Of a DNA stretch of 64,000 nucleotides, positions 43,278 to 54,400 are shown one piece after another. The notes below the pieces were generated by a model that saw nothing but the letters and a program-made list of their open reading frames with translations, did not search any database and was not told the DNA's origin. The number at the start of each line of letters is the position of its first letter. The first letter of the stretch is position 1. The position numbers were made by a program, and so were the translations under genes. Source of the DNA: CAVYUC01 sp963771595 (GTDB lineage Bacteria > Bacteroidota > Bacteroidia > Bacteroidales > Prolixibacteraceae); the NCBI GenBank assembly GCA_963771595.1, contig CAVYUC010000022.1, positions 30,011-94,010 of the forward strand, in the 5' to 3' direction.

Positions 43278-45683
43278 CTACTCTACTAAAATGCACGATC
43301 GGTACAATTTACTGCCGGATTGAACGGATATCAGATAGATTCCGTTATCCAATGCTGAAATATCCACAGGTGTGAACTGTCCTGAACCATTCAGCTTCTT
43401 ATTCATCATAAGCCGGCCATCCACTGAAAAACATTTCAACGTAATTTCCTCGTTCTGAATTTCAGGGATAACAACATTTATTATTCCAGAGGTCGGATTG
43501 GGGTATATCTGAAGGGCTTCCCTCCTGTTTGCCTTGTCGATTCCGGTTGTCGTTTCATACTGAAATCCAAGTTTATCCAATCCTGCCCGGACATCGGCAT
43601 CTTTCATTACATTGTTCCAGAGCAAACCGGAGCGGTAGTTTTCAATCATCACCACTATTGGTCCCTGGTCGATTCCAATCCATGCTTTCTGAACCCAGTT
43701 CAATTCATCGTTAAATGCATCATATGGCCCGTATAAACCAAAGATATCCGGCCCGCGTTCCCGGTAAAAGTACTTCAAGGCTTTCATCGATTCCTCAGGA
43801 GTATAGGGAAAACTGGATAATGCGGCCGTCGGACTAATTGTTCCGTTATCGTTGAGAACCGGCGCATGGGCTGTATAACCAAACGGATCATCGCTGGCAG
43901 TAAGGCCCCAGCAACTGTCACCATAATTTTCAAAACCCTTTGGATTATCCATGGCATACTGAACATGAATTTTTGCTGTATTTACATGTTCCTGCCAGTA
44001 ATCGGCATACTCGTCTTTTAATCCATGCGGATTAATTCCCAGGTGTGTGTAATGCGTAAAAAAGAGTGGTCCACCCCAGTCGGGCGCCAGACTTATGGGT
44101 AAATTATAATACACACGCGGCCTCACAATTGCACCGCTCCGGGCCCAGCCTTGGGTATACACTTCTTTGGGAATGCCATGTGTTGGTGAAGCAGCCGCCA
44201 TAATGTAGGTAACCAATGCTTCGTTCCACCCTCTTACTTTCATGTTTTTCTGAAAATTCAAATTAGGAGACCAGTGCCAGTAAAGCACGTTCTGTCCGCC
44301 ATTGCGGTACCAGTCCCAATCCACTTCTTTCCACAATTTATCTGCTTTCTCCCGTATTTCCAGTGATTTTAAATCACCCCCTGAAAAGTAATTTTTCAAT
44401 GCAATTAATCCCTCCGCCACATAAGAAGTTTCCACAATATCACCGCCGTCATCATCTGGTGAAAATGGCTGGGTTTCGCCGGTATCAGCATTGTACCAGT
44501 GCGACCAGGCGCCGTGGTGCCGTTCACAATTTTCAAGAAAACCGAGAATTTTGAGGATCCTGTTTTTAATGGAATCGCGGGGTTCGTATTCGCGTTCATG
44601 CGCAACAATCATGGCCATCAAACCCATTCCGGTTGCGCCGGAAGCTGCAGTGTTTTCACTTCCATTAGAGCGTTCAAGAATCATTCCGGACGGCTGATGT
44701 GCACCTTCCCAAAAATAACGGAAGGAATACTGCTGAACCATATCCAACAGTTCTTCATCCGTATAATCATGGATTTCTGCAACCGCTTCTGCCGGTTCCG
44801 ACTCTTTATTCTGAACCGTTGCAATGACCCGGTAGTGCACTGAAATATTCCTGCCTTCCTGCGGCACAAAATCGAGGTAATAATTCTCAGTAGTTTCTGT
44901 ACGTAATTCGTATGTCTGCCCGCCATCAAACGATGCGAAAATCTGATATGTCAAATCCTTTATTGGTTTAATCCACTTCAGTTCTGCATGACTGTCATAG
45001 CCGGTTACTGTAAAATTCTCCACCGGCGGCACTTCACCTATGCTTTTGAAGGCAGCAATTTCATCCATGTAAAATTGTCTTGAAACATCATTCTTCTCAG
45101 ATTGACGAAATATAATTCCAACAGCTTCCTTAAAATTTAACTGGCTGTTCTGTTCATCATTAAAAAATTCGCTGAGCGGAAAAGTCAGCCGCGTCCACTG
45201 ACCCGCCGGAACATCATCATTGTAATCCGACAATTGGTAATACTGCGAATTTGCATCACCCGAACCGCTTTTATTTCGTGCCCGCAAAGCAATTAACGGC
45301 AGCGCGGAAGAGGGAATTTCATTTGCCGAATAAATATATAAAGCCAGTGAATCAAGTCCTTCAATACTTGCAGCAGTCCAGCCGGCACGGTAAATGCTTA
45401 CCTTCCAGTTTCCGCTTGCGGCGGAAGTATAATTGAATTTCAATGAAGTTTCTCCTTTGAAAGCAAATGTTGAAGCAGGAACTTTGTCGTTATACTGCGG
45501 CAGATCGGGAGGATGCGTATGCTCAAATTCACTCTCTCCGAGATTATTAACATCCACAATTCCCTGATCGTAAAATGTTGTATCGGTGGCCTCAGTAAAG
45601 AAAAAAACTTCCTGACTGCGGCTTAATCCGGAAATAAATACCAGTAAAACTGCCAACGGTAAAAAACCAAAAATCCTGAACAT
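43278..45683 (-). CDS. GH144-type glucoamylase-like protein with T9SS sorting domain
   Basis: 801 residues. Signal peptide; a jelly-roll type N-terminal domain (about 25-215); an FN3 domain (about 222-310); the PF10091/GH144 catalytic domain (about 315-700) with SFRYFWEGAHQPSGM, SGATGMGLMAMIVAHE, SHWYNADTGETQPFSPDDDGGD and NVLYWHWSPN; then a type IX C-terminal domain starting at LQIYPNPTSGIINVVIP and ending in SCILVE. GH144 enzymes cleave beta-1,2-glucans. The T9SS tail predicts release to, or attachment at, the cell surface. Confidence 0.9.
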   Translation of the reverse strand: MFRIFGFLPLAVLLVFISGLSRSQEVFFFTEATDTTFYDQGIVDVNNLGESEFEHTHPPDLPQYNDKVPASTFAFKGETSLKFNYTSAASGNWKVSIYRAGWTAASIEGLDSLALYIYSANEIPSSALPLIALRARNKSGSGDANSQYYQLSDYNDDVPAGQWTRLTFPLSEFFNDEQNSQLNFKEAVGIIFRQSEKNDVSRQFYMDEIAAFKSIGEVPPVENFTVTGYDSHAELKWIKPIKDLTYQIFASFDGGQTYELRTETTENYYLDFVPQEGRNISVHYRVIATVQNKESEPAEAVAEIHDYTDEELLDMVQQYSFRYFWEGAHQPSGMILERSNGSENTAASGATGMGLMAMIVAHEREYEPRDSIKNRILKILGFLENCERHHGAWSHWYNADTGETQPFSPDDDGGDIVETSYVAEGLIALKNYFSGGDLKSLEIREKADKLWKEVDWDWYRNGGQNVLYWHWSPNLNFQKNMKVRGWNEALVTYIMAAASPTHGIPKEVYTQGWARSGAIVRPRVYYNLPISLAPDWGGPLFFTHYTHLGINPHGLKDEYADYWQEHVNTAKIHVQYAMDNPKGFENYGDSCWGLTASDDPFGYTAHAPVLNDNGTISPTAALSSFPYTPEESMKALKYFYRERGPDIFGLYGPYDAFNDELNWVQKAWIGIDQGPIVVMIENYRSGLLWNNVMKDADVRAGLDKLGFQYETTTGIDKANRREALQIYPNPTSGIINVVIPEIQNEEITLKCFSVDGRLMMNKKLNGSGQFTPVDISALDNGIYLISVQSGSKLYRSCILVE

Positions 45684-45723
45684 TTCACTCCATTTTAGAA
45701 ATTAAACTTCGATATGCCTGCTT

Positions 45724-46470
45724 TTACAACTCCTTAATCCAGATATTCCGGAATTGAACCAGGCTGGAAGCACCTTTCAACTTGCCGGTTTCCTCGTTTA
45801 CACCACCATGATGCTGCAAACCGATCGGGCCTTCCACATCCAATCCGGGGAACAAAGCATTGTTAATCACTGTAATTCCATTATTAATTACGGTTATCCG
45901 GTTTCCTTTCACAGTGATATCCATTGCATTCCACTGTCCAACAGGTTGATCTGCATTTTCGGAAGGCACAGCCGCTGCACGTACTTCTGCAGGTTGGGAC
46001 TGATCGTTTCTTACGCTCCACAATTCGCCGGAACCAACCGACCAGCACCAGAGATTCACCTGGCCGGCGCCTTTCAACAAAATACCTGAATCAGAATTGG
46101 GACCAGGGGGTTCAATAATTTTCCCGTTTTCATCGCGCAGGTAATCGCCATCGGGCAATATGGTCGGGAGCGGAAAAAGATGGTCGCCATATCCTTTAAA
46201 CCGCCATTCCACGTGCAATTTAAAATCGTCGAATTCTTCTCTGGTCCAAAGGTCTTTGCTCCCTTCAGCTTCGGAACGTGCATCATAATCGATTACTCCG
46301 TCGATTACTGACCAGTGTCCGTTATCGCCTTCCGGTATTTTCCATTCATCCAGGTTTTTACCGTTAAACAGACTTTTGTAGCCTTCATCCTGATAGATGC
46401 TGTAATTCTGGGCAAAACACCCGGTGGCAAACAAAATCAGAAATAATCCCGTGGTTGTAAATGTTTTCAT
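45724..46470 (-). CDS. DUF1080 (3-keto-disaccharide hydrolase-type) protein
   Basis: 248 residues with a signal peptide, possibly lipoprotein (LFATGCFA). LamG-like jelly-roll fold of PF06439: YKSLFNGKNLDEWKI, DFKLHVEWRFKGYGDHL, SDSGILLKGAGQVNLWCW and VEGPIGLQHHGG. The family includes hydrolases of 3-ketoglucosides. Start overlaps the 3' end of the preceding GH144 gene by 86 bases. A 3-keto route fits with Gfo/Idh oxidoreductases elsewhere in the window (inference). Confidence 0.87.
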   Translation of the reverse strand: MKTFTTTGLFLILFATGCFAQNYSIYQDEGYKSLFNGKNLDEWKIPEGDNGHWSVIDGVIDYDARSEAEGSKDLWTREEFDDFKLHVEWRFKGYGDHLFPLPTILPDGDYLRDENGKIIEPPGPNSDSGILLKGAGQVNLWCWSVGSGELWSVRNDQSQPAEVRAAAVPSENADQPVGQWNAMDITVKGNRITVINNGITVINNALFPGLDVEGPIGLQHHGGVNEETGKLKGASSLVQFRNIWIKEL

Positions 46471-48034
46471 TATACTGAATTTTTATTGATTTGACTTCGC
46501 TTTTTATACCTGAATCTGAGTTTTCATTATAAGAAAAACCAAGCCGCTTTAATCCCTTTTGCACATCCTCATTTTTCATAAAGAGGTTCCACAACAAACA
46601 AGTACGGTAATTTTCAATCATTACCGGTATTGGCCCCTGATCGATAGCCAGATACTTTTGCGGCCACCAGTTGTATTCTTCGCTGAATGCATCGTAAAAT
46701 CCATAAGGTCCCATTAATTTATCGCCCAAATCAAAATAAAAATGGCGCAAAGCTCTCATGGCCTCCTCCGGTGCATAGGGCATGGAGGAAAGGGCTGCAG
46801 TGGGTGCAATTACGCCCAAATCAAACCCGGGTTTATGGCCTGCATATCCAACATTTACAGATGCTGAGTCGGGTTCAGGCTTTTCATTGGTTTGCCCCCT
46901 GAAATACTGCGCAGCACCCGGTACGGAATAACTGGCCGTAAGCCCCCAGCAATCTTCGCCATAGCCTTTATAATTCTGCGGATTCTCAACACAATGCTGA
47001 TAATTAATCATGGTCTGTGCCACATTGTTCTCCCAGTAATTGGCATACTGGTCGGAGAGGTTGCGCGGATCGAGGCCCAGGTATGAGTAGTGTGCCCAAA
47101 ATAAAGGCCCTCCCTGCTCCAGCGATCCGTTGTGATTTAACGGGAGCACATAACCATATTTTTCATGATGCCCTTTTATTTCACCGTTCCTGGCCCAACC
47201 TTCATGGTATGCGGCAGTGGAAATTGGGTGAGTTGGCGATGAAGCGCCCAGAATATAGGTAATCAGGCATTCATTATACCCCTGAAGCGGAAAATCCATT
47301 CTCCAGCCCACATTGGGCGACCAGTGCCAGTAAAGGACATTCTCTCCGCCTTTCTGGTGCCAGTCCCATTCCACACTGCGCCAAAGCGAATCAATTTTCT
47401 GTACCAGCTCTTGTTCTTCTTCGTTCCCATTCCTGAAAAACTGTTTCACTGTCAGCAAACCCTGCATGAGATAAGCGGTTTCAACCAAATCACCCCCGTC
47501 ATCATATTGCGAGAAGGGTTTCACCTTGCCGGTTTCACCATTCATCCAATGCGGCCACACGCCGTGAAAACGATCGGCATTCTTCAGGAAATCCACAATT
47601 TTCAGATAACGTTCCAATCCTTCCTGCCGGGTAATAAAACCCCGGTGTATTCCTGCCAGAATGGCCATCAGACCAAACCCGCTTCCCCCGGACGTAACAA
47701 TATTTTTATCGTTTTGCGGATAAACCCCATCCACATGATAACGTTCGCGTGCCAACCCCGAATTGGGTTCTGCACCATCCCAAAAAAACTGAAATGTGTA
47801 GAATTGAACGGTATCCAGCAACTGCTCATCAGACAGCGTATCAGCTATGCTATTCAGGTTTCGTTCGTTTCCTGATTTTTTAACCGGCGAACAACCGGCG
47901 ACCAGGAAAAATAACAGGCCAAAAATCAATAAATAAGCAGAACTCGATTTTGCGAATAACAGGTTTGAAACCGGAAAAAGCTGCCGGGAAAAGTTCCGTG
48001 CAGCTTTTCTGACAGTATTAAAATTCGTATTCAT
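46385..48034 (-). CDS. GH144-type glucoamylase-like lipoprotein
   Basis: 549 residues; a long basic leader followed by a lipobox (LVAGC, Cys about 48). Single PF10091/GH144 catalytic domain: FQFFWDGAEPNSG, SGGSGFGLMAILAGIHRG, WPHWMNGETGKVKPFSQYDDGGD and NVLYWHWSPNVGW. About half the residues match the catalytic part of the paralogue at 43278, but it has no T9SS tail, so it stays as a lipoprotein. The C-terminal about 35 residues overlap the next gene; reading the A5 run at about 46501 as A4 would end the protein at 46483. Confidence 0.88.
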   Translation of the reverse strand: MNTNFNTVRKAARNFSRQLFPVSNLLFAKSSSAYLLIFGLLFFLVAGCSPVKKSGNERNLNSIADTLSDEQLLDTVQFYTFQFFWDGAEPNSGLARERYHVDGVYPQNDKNIVTSGGSGFGLMAILAGIHRGFITRQEGLERYLKIVDFLKNADRFHGVWPHWMNGETGKVKPFSQYDDGGDLVETAYLMQGLLTVKQFFRNGNEEEQELVQKIDSLWRSVEWDWHQKGGENVLYWHWSPNVGWRMDFPLQGYNECLITYILGASSPTHPISTAAYHEGWARNGEIKGHHEKYGYVLPLNHNGSLEQGGPLFWAHYSYLGLDPRNLSDQYANYWENNVAQTMINYQHCVENPQNYKGYGEDCWGLTASYSVPGAAQYFRGQTNEKPEPDSASVNVGYAGHKPGFDLGVIAPTAALSSMPYAPEEAMRALRHFYFDLGDKLMGPYGFYDAFSEEYNWWPQKYLAIDQGPIPVMIENYRTCLLWNLFMKNEDVQKGLKRLGFSYNENSDSGIKSEVKSIKIQYNENIYNHGIISDFVCHRVFCPELQHLSG

Positions 48035-48041
48035 TTATCAG

Positions 48042-49838
48042 TTATTGTTCGTCGTTCATCATGTTTTGAATTTGTTGCTGAGTGAGTACTTTATCAAAAA
48101 TACGCAGTTCATCAAGCAAGCTCAGATCAGATAAATGATTCCATTCAGTAAAACGGGGTGCACCAGACATTATCGTCAACAAATCTGCGCCTGTCCAGTC
48201 GATACCCGCCTGTTCACCCTCACTTACAACTTCCCCGTTTATATAGACTTTTGCGCTATCGGCTGAGATTGTAAATGCCAAAAACCTCCACTCACCTGTG
48301 GTTGGATCAACATCTGCATTTTCGCCGCCATCGAACCAAACTTCTGCATCTCCGGTGCCAACGTTGAGTTTAAACCGCTGATTACTGTTGGCTCCTGTTT
48401 CCCGGAAAAACCGGAATCCCATTGTTCGCAAATTCTGTACATCCGGATAATTTGCATTTTCTGTATCTTCCGGACTCATGATCAAAATACCGGCACGATC
48501 GGGAACAGGATTAATATTGTACCACATGGTTGCACTTAGTTGTTCATTTTGAAACCTTTCACCGGGAAAAGTCAGGTACGAATCTGTGGAACCGGCATAC
48601 GCCTGGCCTTCAACTGCATTGTCCGAAAATCCGGGATTGCCAACTACAGTTGCCTCATTTCCGGTTACAAGATCGGTAAAATCACCGTTGAACGGCATGT
48701 ACAAAATTTCGCCGTACTTAGTCTGATATTGTGGAGCCTGACCTGATTCAGCAGTAATAATATTCTGAATTTCATCCTGCGATAACACGCGGTTAAATAA
48801 ACGAAGTTCGTCCATGAAACTTTGATCGGAAAGGTGATCCCAGCCTGTAAATCTCGGAGCCCCCGACATAATTGAAATTAAATCGACTCCGGTCCAGTCG
48901 ATTCCATCAAAATCGCCTTCGTTAACAACCTGCCCGTTTATATAAACGGTTGCATGATTTTGTGATATGGTAAATGCAAAATGTATCCAGCCGTTATTTA
49001 CCGTCGGATCGATTGCTGCGGCATCGCCACCATCGAACCAGGTTTCAGCGTCACCCGAACCTACATTCAGTTTAAAAACCTGACGGGTGGCATTTCCTTC
49101 GCGGAAAAACCGGAATCCTGAAGTCCTCACATTCTGGGCATCCGGATTAGCAACATCTTCAGGCGACATGACCAAAATACCTGCACGGTCGGAAACTGCA
49201 TTTACCTTCATCCAGAAAACTGCGCTGAATTCGTTGGTTTTTAATCCATCGGCAGGAAAAGTCAGGTACGAATCTGCGGCGCCGGCATAAGCCTTTCCTT
49301 CAACAGCATTATCCGTAAATCCCGGGTTTCCAACCACTGTTGCATCTTCAAAACTGATGAGTTCGTTGTAACTGCCATCGAAAGGCATATAAAAAATTTC
49401 TCCCGCATACTTTGGAGTGTAAGGAGAAACTTTTTCAAAATTTACCGTTGCAGTTGTAGATTTTCCGTCGGTATCGGTTGCAGTAATAGCTAAAGTATGA
49501 CTTCCGTTGGTAACATTTTCATATGAAACCTCTTTTACTGCGCGCCGGTAATCTTTGAAATCACTGAAACCGGCAATTTCGTTGTCATCGATTTTAACAG
49601 AAATGTTTGCAATTTCAATATCGTCGGTAACTTCAAACTTAATGTTGATGGGTGCTACAGCTTCAGGTACCTGCAATTTCATCCCTTCGGTGGGATATGT
49701 AATTGTTACCGAAGGTGCCGATTCATCAGGACCTGGTTCCATGCTGGAAATGGGATCAATCCCTTCGTTACAGGCAACGGCAAAAACGAGGATTATCAAT
49801 CCGAACAGTATTTTTTTAATCTTCTTCATTTTTTTCAT
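48042..49838 (-). CDS. Lipoprotein with tandem LamG domains (surface glycan-binding type)
   Basis: 598 residues; lipobox FAVAC (Cys about 22). An Ig-like/Big-type domain (about 40-140) is followed by two LamG (concanavalin-like) domains, about 145-365 and 375-598, that are internal copies of each other. Shared blocks include ATVVGNPGF, DNAVEG, YAG, DSYLTFP and SIMSGAPRFT. Position after susD in the operon is the usual place of SusE/F-type surface glycan-binding proteins. Confidence 0.87.
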   Translation of the reverse strand: MKKMKKIKKILFGLIILVFAVACNEGIDPISSMEPGPDESAPSVTITYPTEGMKLQVPEAVAPINIKFEVTDDIEIANISVKIDDNEIAGFSDFKDYRRAVKEVSYENVTNGSHTLAITATDTDGKSTTATVNFEKVSPYTPKYAGEIFYMPFDGSYNELISFEDATVVGNPGFTDNAVEGKAYAGAADSYLTFPADGLKTNEFSAVFWMKVNAVSDRAGILVMSPEDVANPDAQNVRTSGFRFFREGNATRQVFKLNVGSGDAETWFDGGDAAAIDPTVNNGWIHFAFTISQNHATVYINGQVVNEGDFDGIDWTGVDLISIMSGAPRFTGWDHLSDQSFMDELRLFNRVLSQDEIQNIITAESGQAPQYQTKYGEILYMPFNGDFTDLVTGNEATVVGNPGFSDNAVEGQAYAGSTDSYLTFPGERFQNEQLSATMWYNINPVPDRAGILIMSPEDTENANYPDVQNLRTMGFRFFRETGANSNQRFKLNVGTGDAEVWFDGGENADVDPTTGEWRFLAFTISADSAKVYINGEVVSEGEQAGIDWTGADLLTIMSGAPRFTEWNHLSDLSLLDELRIFDKVLTQQQIQNMMNDEQ

Positions 49839-49850
49839 TTTTTAAATTGA

Positions 49851-51404
49851 TCAATTATTTGCTGCACCTAAAACCGGCAACCGGTCGATCTGATTTTGCG
49901 GATAAGGCAGGTAAATATCAGAAGGCACTTCAAAGTTTCTTCCGCCGTAATTCAGTTCGTTGTAATTTTCCAGCCGAATCAGATCGTAATACCGGATACC
50001 CCATTCCATGGCCAGTTCGGCAAATTTTTCGGCCATTACCTGCTCGCTTGTTACACCATTTAGCGGCGCCAGTCCTGCCCTTTGCCTCACCAAATTTACT
50101 GCCTCGTCGGCGGTCATTGCTGAGCCGCTGGCCCCGCGGGTTAGCGCTTCGGCATACATTAATAAAACTTCGGCATAACGGATAACGGTAAAATTATTGT
50201 TGCTGCCGTAACCCGTTCGTCCCGGCGTGAGCTGATCAGAGGGTAAATAGTGTTTCCCGCTGGCAAACAAAGCACGCGCATAATTATTAATAGTGTCGCC
50301 CGAAGGTGTAACATTTGAAATCCAGGCGGGCAAAGTTCCCAGAGAAGGATAAGTAGCTTTTAAGGAATCGATGCCCCTGTTTGTAAAAAGTACGCTGGTT
50401 TCAAGACGAGTTTGTTCGCCGCGGTCGAGCATAAACTTTATCCACTTGAGGCTGGGTTCAAAAAATCCCCAGCCACTGCTTGCGCCTGCCACTAATGGCG
50501 ACCAGCCTTGCGGGCCAAAAAAATCATATGTGTATCTTCGCTGTTCGCCTGCTCCCTGTCCGAAATCGGAATATTGAAGTTCCAGTATTTTTTCATCACT
50601 TAATTTTCCCGGAATTTTAAAAAGATCGTAAAAATCAGGATCGAGATGAAACACCCCTGAACTTATTATTTGTGAAGTGGCGTCGGCAACAGCCTGATAA
50701 TTTTCGAGTTCGAGATTGGCCATTGCTTTAACTGCCAGCGCTGTAAATTTTGTTACGCCGCCGGGAATATCAGTCCGTTGGTTAGGGTGAATGGCGGGCA
50801 AATCAGGAATCGCTTCATCCATTTGATCTGAAATGTGCTGCATAACTTCCTGTTTGGAAGAAATTTCGGCAACAAGCAATTCTGAGGGATCGGAGCTGTG
50901 TGTGATAAATACATCGCCCCACACCCGCGACAACTCTAAAAGCAGCCAGCCGCGCAAAACTTTAGCTTCTGCAATGTATTGATTTCCGAGGGAAGCACTG
51001 GCTCCGTTGTCCATGTATAACTGCACCTGTTCCATGGTAGAATGCGTGGTGAGTATATCGCTGTATAAATTTTGCCAAACCGAATTATACATCCAGTAAC
51101 TGTTGTCGTACATAAACCAATCGGTATCGGCAAACGGTTGCTGGTCGCCCAAACCGCCGGCATTTGCATCATCTCCCCGAATGGAAATCAGTGGAAAATC
51201 TTCCCATCCGCGGGTGTAAAATTCAGCATAAGCGCCAATCAGGGGCAATATCATGTCGCCCGAATTGGTATAATCGGTTTCTTCTGTGAATGTCCTGTTT
51301 TGCGCAGGTTCATTTAATAAATCGTGGCAAGCAGTGGCCATTAGCATTGCAACAGCAAACACAGCAAGTTTCAACGTATATTGTAATGGTTTCATAACAA
51401 TCAT
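49851..51404 (-). CDS. susD: SusD/RagB-family glycan-binding lipoprotein
   Basis: 517 residues; lipobox MATAC (Cys about 26). TPR-rich SusD fold with EAKVLRGWLLLELSRVWGDV, the C-terminal RYAEVLLMYAEALTRGA and the final DIYLPYPQNQIDRLPVLG, all hallmarks. It forms the lid over the SusC transporter and captures oligosaccharides. An in-frame ATG three codons in (51395) is the alternative start. It lies 9 bases after susC. Confidence 0.96.
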   Translation of the reverse strand: MIVMKPLQYTLKLAVFAVAMLMATACHDLLNEPAQNRTFTEETDYTNSGDMILPLIGAYAEFYTRGWEDFPLISIRGDDANAGGLGDQQPFADTDWFMYDNSYWMYNSVWQNLYSDILTTHSTMEQVQLYMDNGASASLGNQYIAEAKVLRGWLLLELSRVWGDVFITHSSDPSELLVAEISSKQEVMQHISDQMDEAIPDLPAIHPNQRTDIPGGVTKFTALAVKAMANLELENYQAVADATSQIISSGVFHLDPDFYDLFKIPGKLSDEKILELQYSDFGQGAGEQRRYTYDFFGPQGWSPLVAGASSGWGFFEPSLKWIKFMLDRGEQTRLETSVLFTNRGIDSLKATYPSLGTLPAWISNVTPSGDTINNYARALFASGKHYLPSDQLTPGRTGYGSNNNFTVIRYAEVLLMYAEALTRGASGSAMTADEAVNLVRQRAGLAPLNGVTSEQVMAEKFAELAMEWGIRYYDLIRLENYNELNYGGRNFEVPSDIYLPYPQNQIDRLPVLGAANN

Positions 51405-51413
51405 TTTAATGGG

Positions 51414-54400
51414 TTAAAAGTTAATATTCAGCCCAACAGTATAAACTGCGGGAACCGGATAGGTTTGCCTGTCGATTCCATCGGAAACTTCCGGATTAAA
51501 CCCGTTGTAACTGAAGATGGTAAGCGGCCTTTCGGCAGTGAGTGAAATTCTGGCATCGGGAAAATTATCACCAAACAACTGGTCGCCTTTAATTTTATAA
51601 GCCAGCACCACATTTTGAATTCTGAAAAATGAACCATCTTCAACAAAATAGTTGCTCAGTTTCTGGTTCCAGCCTTTACGCAAACCGGCCGACGACGGAT
51701 ATATATTGGAAGTTCCCTGTCCATGCCACCGGTTGATGGCTAAATCTGCATCCATGTTTCCGTCGGGTGTCCAGATAATTTCACCGCGTTTGCGGTTTAA
51801 AATTTTAACCCCGGTTTGTCCCATAACATTTGCAGTAAAACTGAAACTTCTCCAATTGATCCCTAGATTTGCACCGTACATGAAATTGGGAAAATAGGAC
51901 CCCAAAACCATCCGGTCCTTATCGTCAATGGCGTTATCGTTATTTACATCTTCATAAATTAAATCGCCGGGCTGAAGATTATTGGCCACAGCAATTGGGT
52001 CGTTCTGGATTTCTTCCGGCGTTTGATAAACACCCACAGCGTGATATCCATAGAACGCCAGCAGCGGTTCGCCTACAATGGAGCGCTGCCTGAATTCTGC
52101 CGAACCTCCATCAATATATGGCTGTCCGTAAAGATCGCGCACTTCATTTTTAAGGGTTGAAAAATTCACTCCTACATTGTAACTCAAATCCTGCGAAACC
52201 TGGTTGGCCCAGTTTAAAGCCAGTTCAAAACCGGTGTTCCGGATGATACCCACATTTCGGCGGATAGTGTTTCCAATCAGCGGCAAAGTAACATTGATGG
52301 CTGCGTTTTTCGTGTCGCGGACGTAATAATCCAAGTCAGCCGAGAGGCGGGAATCGAACATTCGGGCTGTTAAACCAACATTCGTTTCTTCGGTTAGCTC
52401 CCACTCCAGATAGGCGAAAGAACTGGAAGCCACAGTACCTGTTCTCAGTTCATCGTTAATTGCTGTTGTTAAAACTGTTGTGGTACGGGCGCCGTCGCTG
52501 GCCGGAATTTTATCGTTTCCCAGCTGTCCCCAGCTTGCCCGCAATTTCAGAAATTCAATTAAATTCACATTAAAAAAGTCTTCTCCGGAAAGTACCCAGC
52601 CTACTCCGATTGTGGGAAAATACCCCCATTTTTCCTGGTACTTCGAACTGCCATCGGCACGCATAGTTCCGTACAGCAAATACCGGTCGTCGTAATTGTA
52701 AGAAAGCCGTCCGAGATAGGAAAAACCATATTGTCTGCTTCCATCATCGGATACAGCATCTACATTTATAGTTTGGGCCTGGTCAATGTACCATGATTCT
52801 TCGCGGTCGATGGATGTATATTCCTCGCCGCGGGCAGTTAGCATCTGCCACGATTCATCGCGGTAAGAAACACCACCCATGACCACTATACTGTGTTTTC
52901 CAAAATCCTGGTCGAATGTGAGTATGTTATCCCAGATTTGGTCTGAAATAATTTCGGTACGCTTGGTTATTCCTGCCACCTCGCGCTGTGAATTGTTGCT
53001 TATAAAATAAGGAAAATCAACTGTCCGCCGGTAAAGCGATGTAAAAGCATGATTATAGGTTGTTTTAAAGGTCAGCATATCCGGAATCAGTGAAAGTTCG
53101 ACATAAAAGTTGGACAGTGTTTTCCGTGTTTTTTGCTGGTCGTTGTTAAAGTCCATTACCGGAAACGGGTTTTTGGCGCCCCGGTATCCCAAATCTTCTG
53201 CCGAAGCATATTGAACCGGCCAGGCATCGGTATTTTGCGGATCCATAACCGGCATAATAGGAATGGCATAATAGGCTGTAAACCAGGCTGCATCCTGCTG
53301 TAAATACTGCATTCCATTACTGAAAATCACATTCCCGCCAATCGTTAACCAATCGGTGGCATGGTAATCAATGTTCGACCGCAGGTTAAACCTTTCGTAC
53401 TGGTTTTTCATATCCAGAATACCTTCCTGAAAGAAATAGTTTGTTCCCACTGCGTACGCAGCTTTTTCGGTTCCGCCGGAGACGTTGATGCTGTGGTTTT
53501 GAATGGCCGCCGGACGAAGAATTTCATTGTACCAGTCGGTATTAACATCCGGAACATTTGGATTGATGCGGCTCCTTCCGTACCGCTGCATGGCATTTAA
53601 AATATACTCCCTGTCGGCCTGCGATCCCGATTCGAGCGCCATATTGGTAAACTGCTCGGCGTTGGCCATTTTCAGTACATTCTGTGCCACCTGATATCCA
53701 AAATAACCATTGTATGTAATTTGTGCTTCCTGGTTTAAACTTCCTGATTTTGTTTCGATTAGGACAACACCATTTGCTGCCCGCACGCCGTAAATTGCTG
53801 CTGCCGAAGCATCTTTCAATACAGAAATAGAGGCTATATCCTGGGTGTTTAAAAAGTCGATATTATCGAAAAACATACCGTCGACAACGTACAACGGCGA
53901 TTCGCTGTTATTTCCCGGATAAGAACCAATACCACGCACACGAATTGTTGGCGCGCTTCCCGGTGCCCCGCTGCTGACAACCTGCATTCCGGCAACTTTC
54001 CCCTGCAATGCCTGCATGGGAGAGCCGGTAGGCGTTTTTTCCAGCTCGTCTGCTTTTACGGTTGCTATAGACGAAGTAAGATCTTTTACATTCATTTGTC
54101 CGTAACCTACCACCACCACTTCATCTACCATTTCGGTCGATTCCTTAAGTGCTACATTTATGGTTGAATTATTTCCAACGGCCATTTTCTCTGTTGTCAT
54201 TCCCACAAAACTAAACAGCAGTGTGTCGCTGGGTGCTGCCTGAACAGAATAATTACCATCAATATCGGTAATAGTACCAGAAGTAGTGCCCTGAACGACA
54301 ATGCTGACTCCCGGAATGGGATCACCCGTTGCCGCTTCCGTAACTTTTCCTGTTATGGTTTTGGTTTGCGCAGAAACCAAAGCAACAAGGAAAAAAAACA

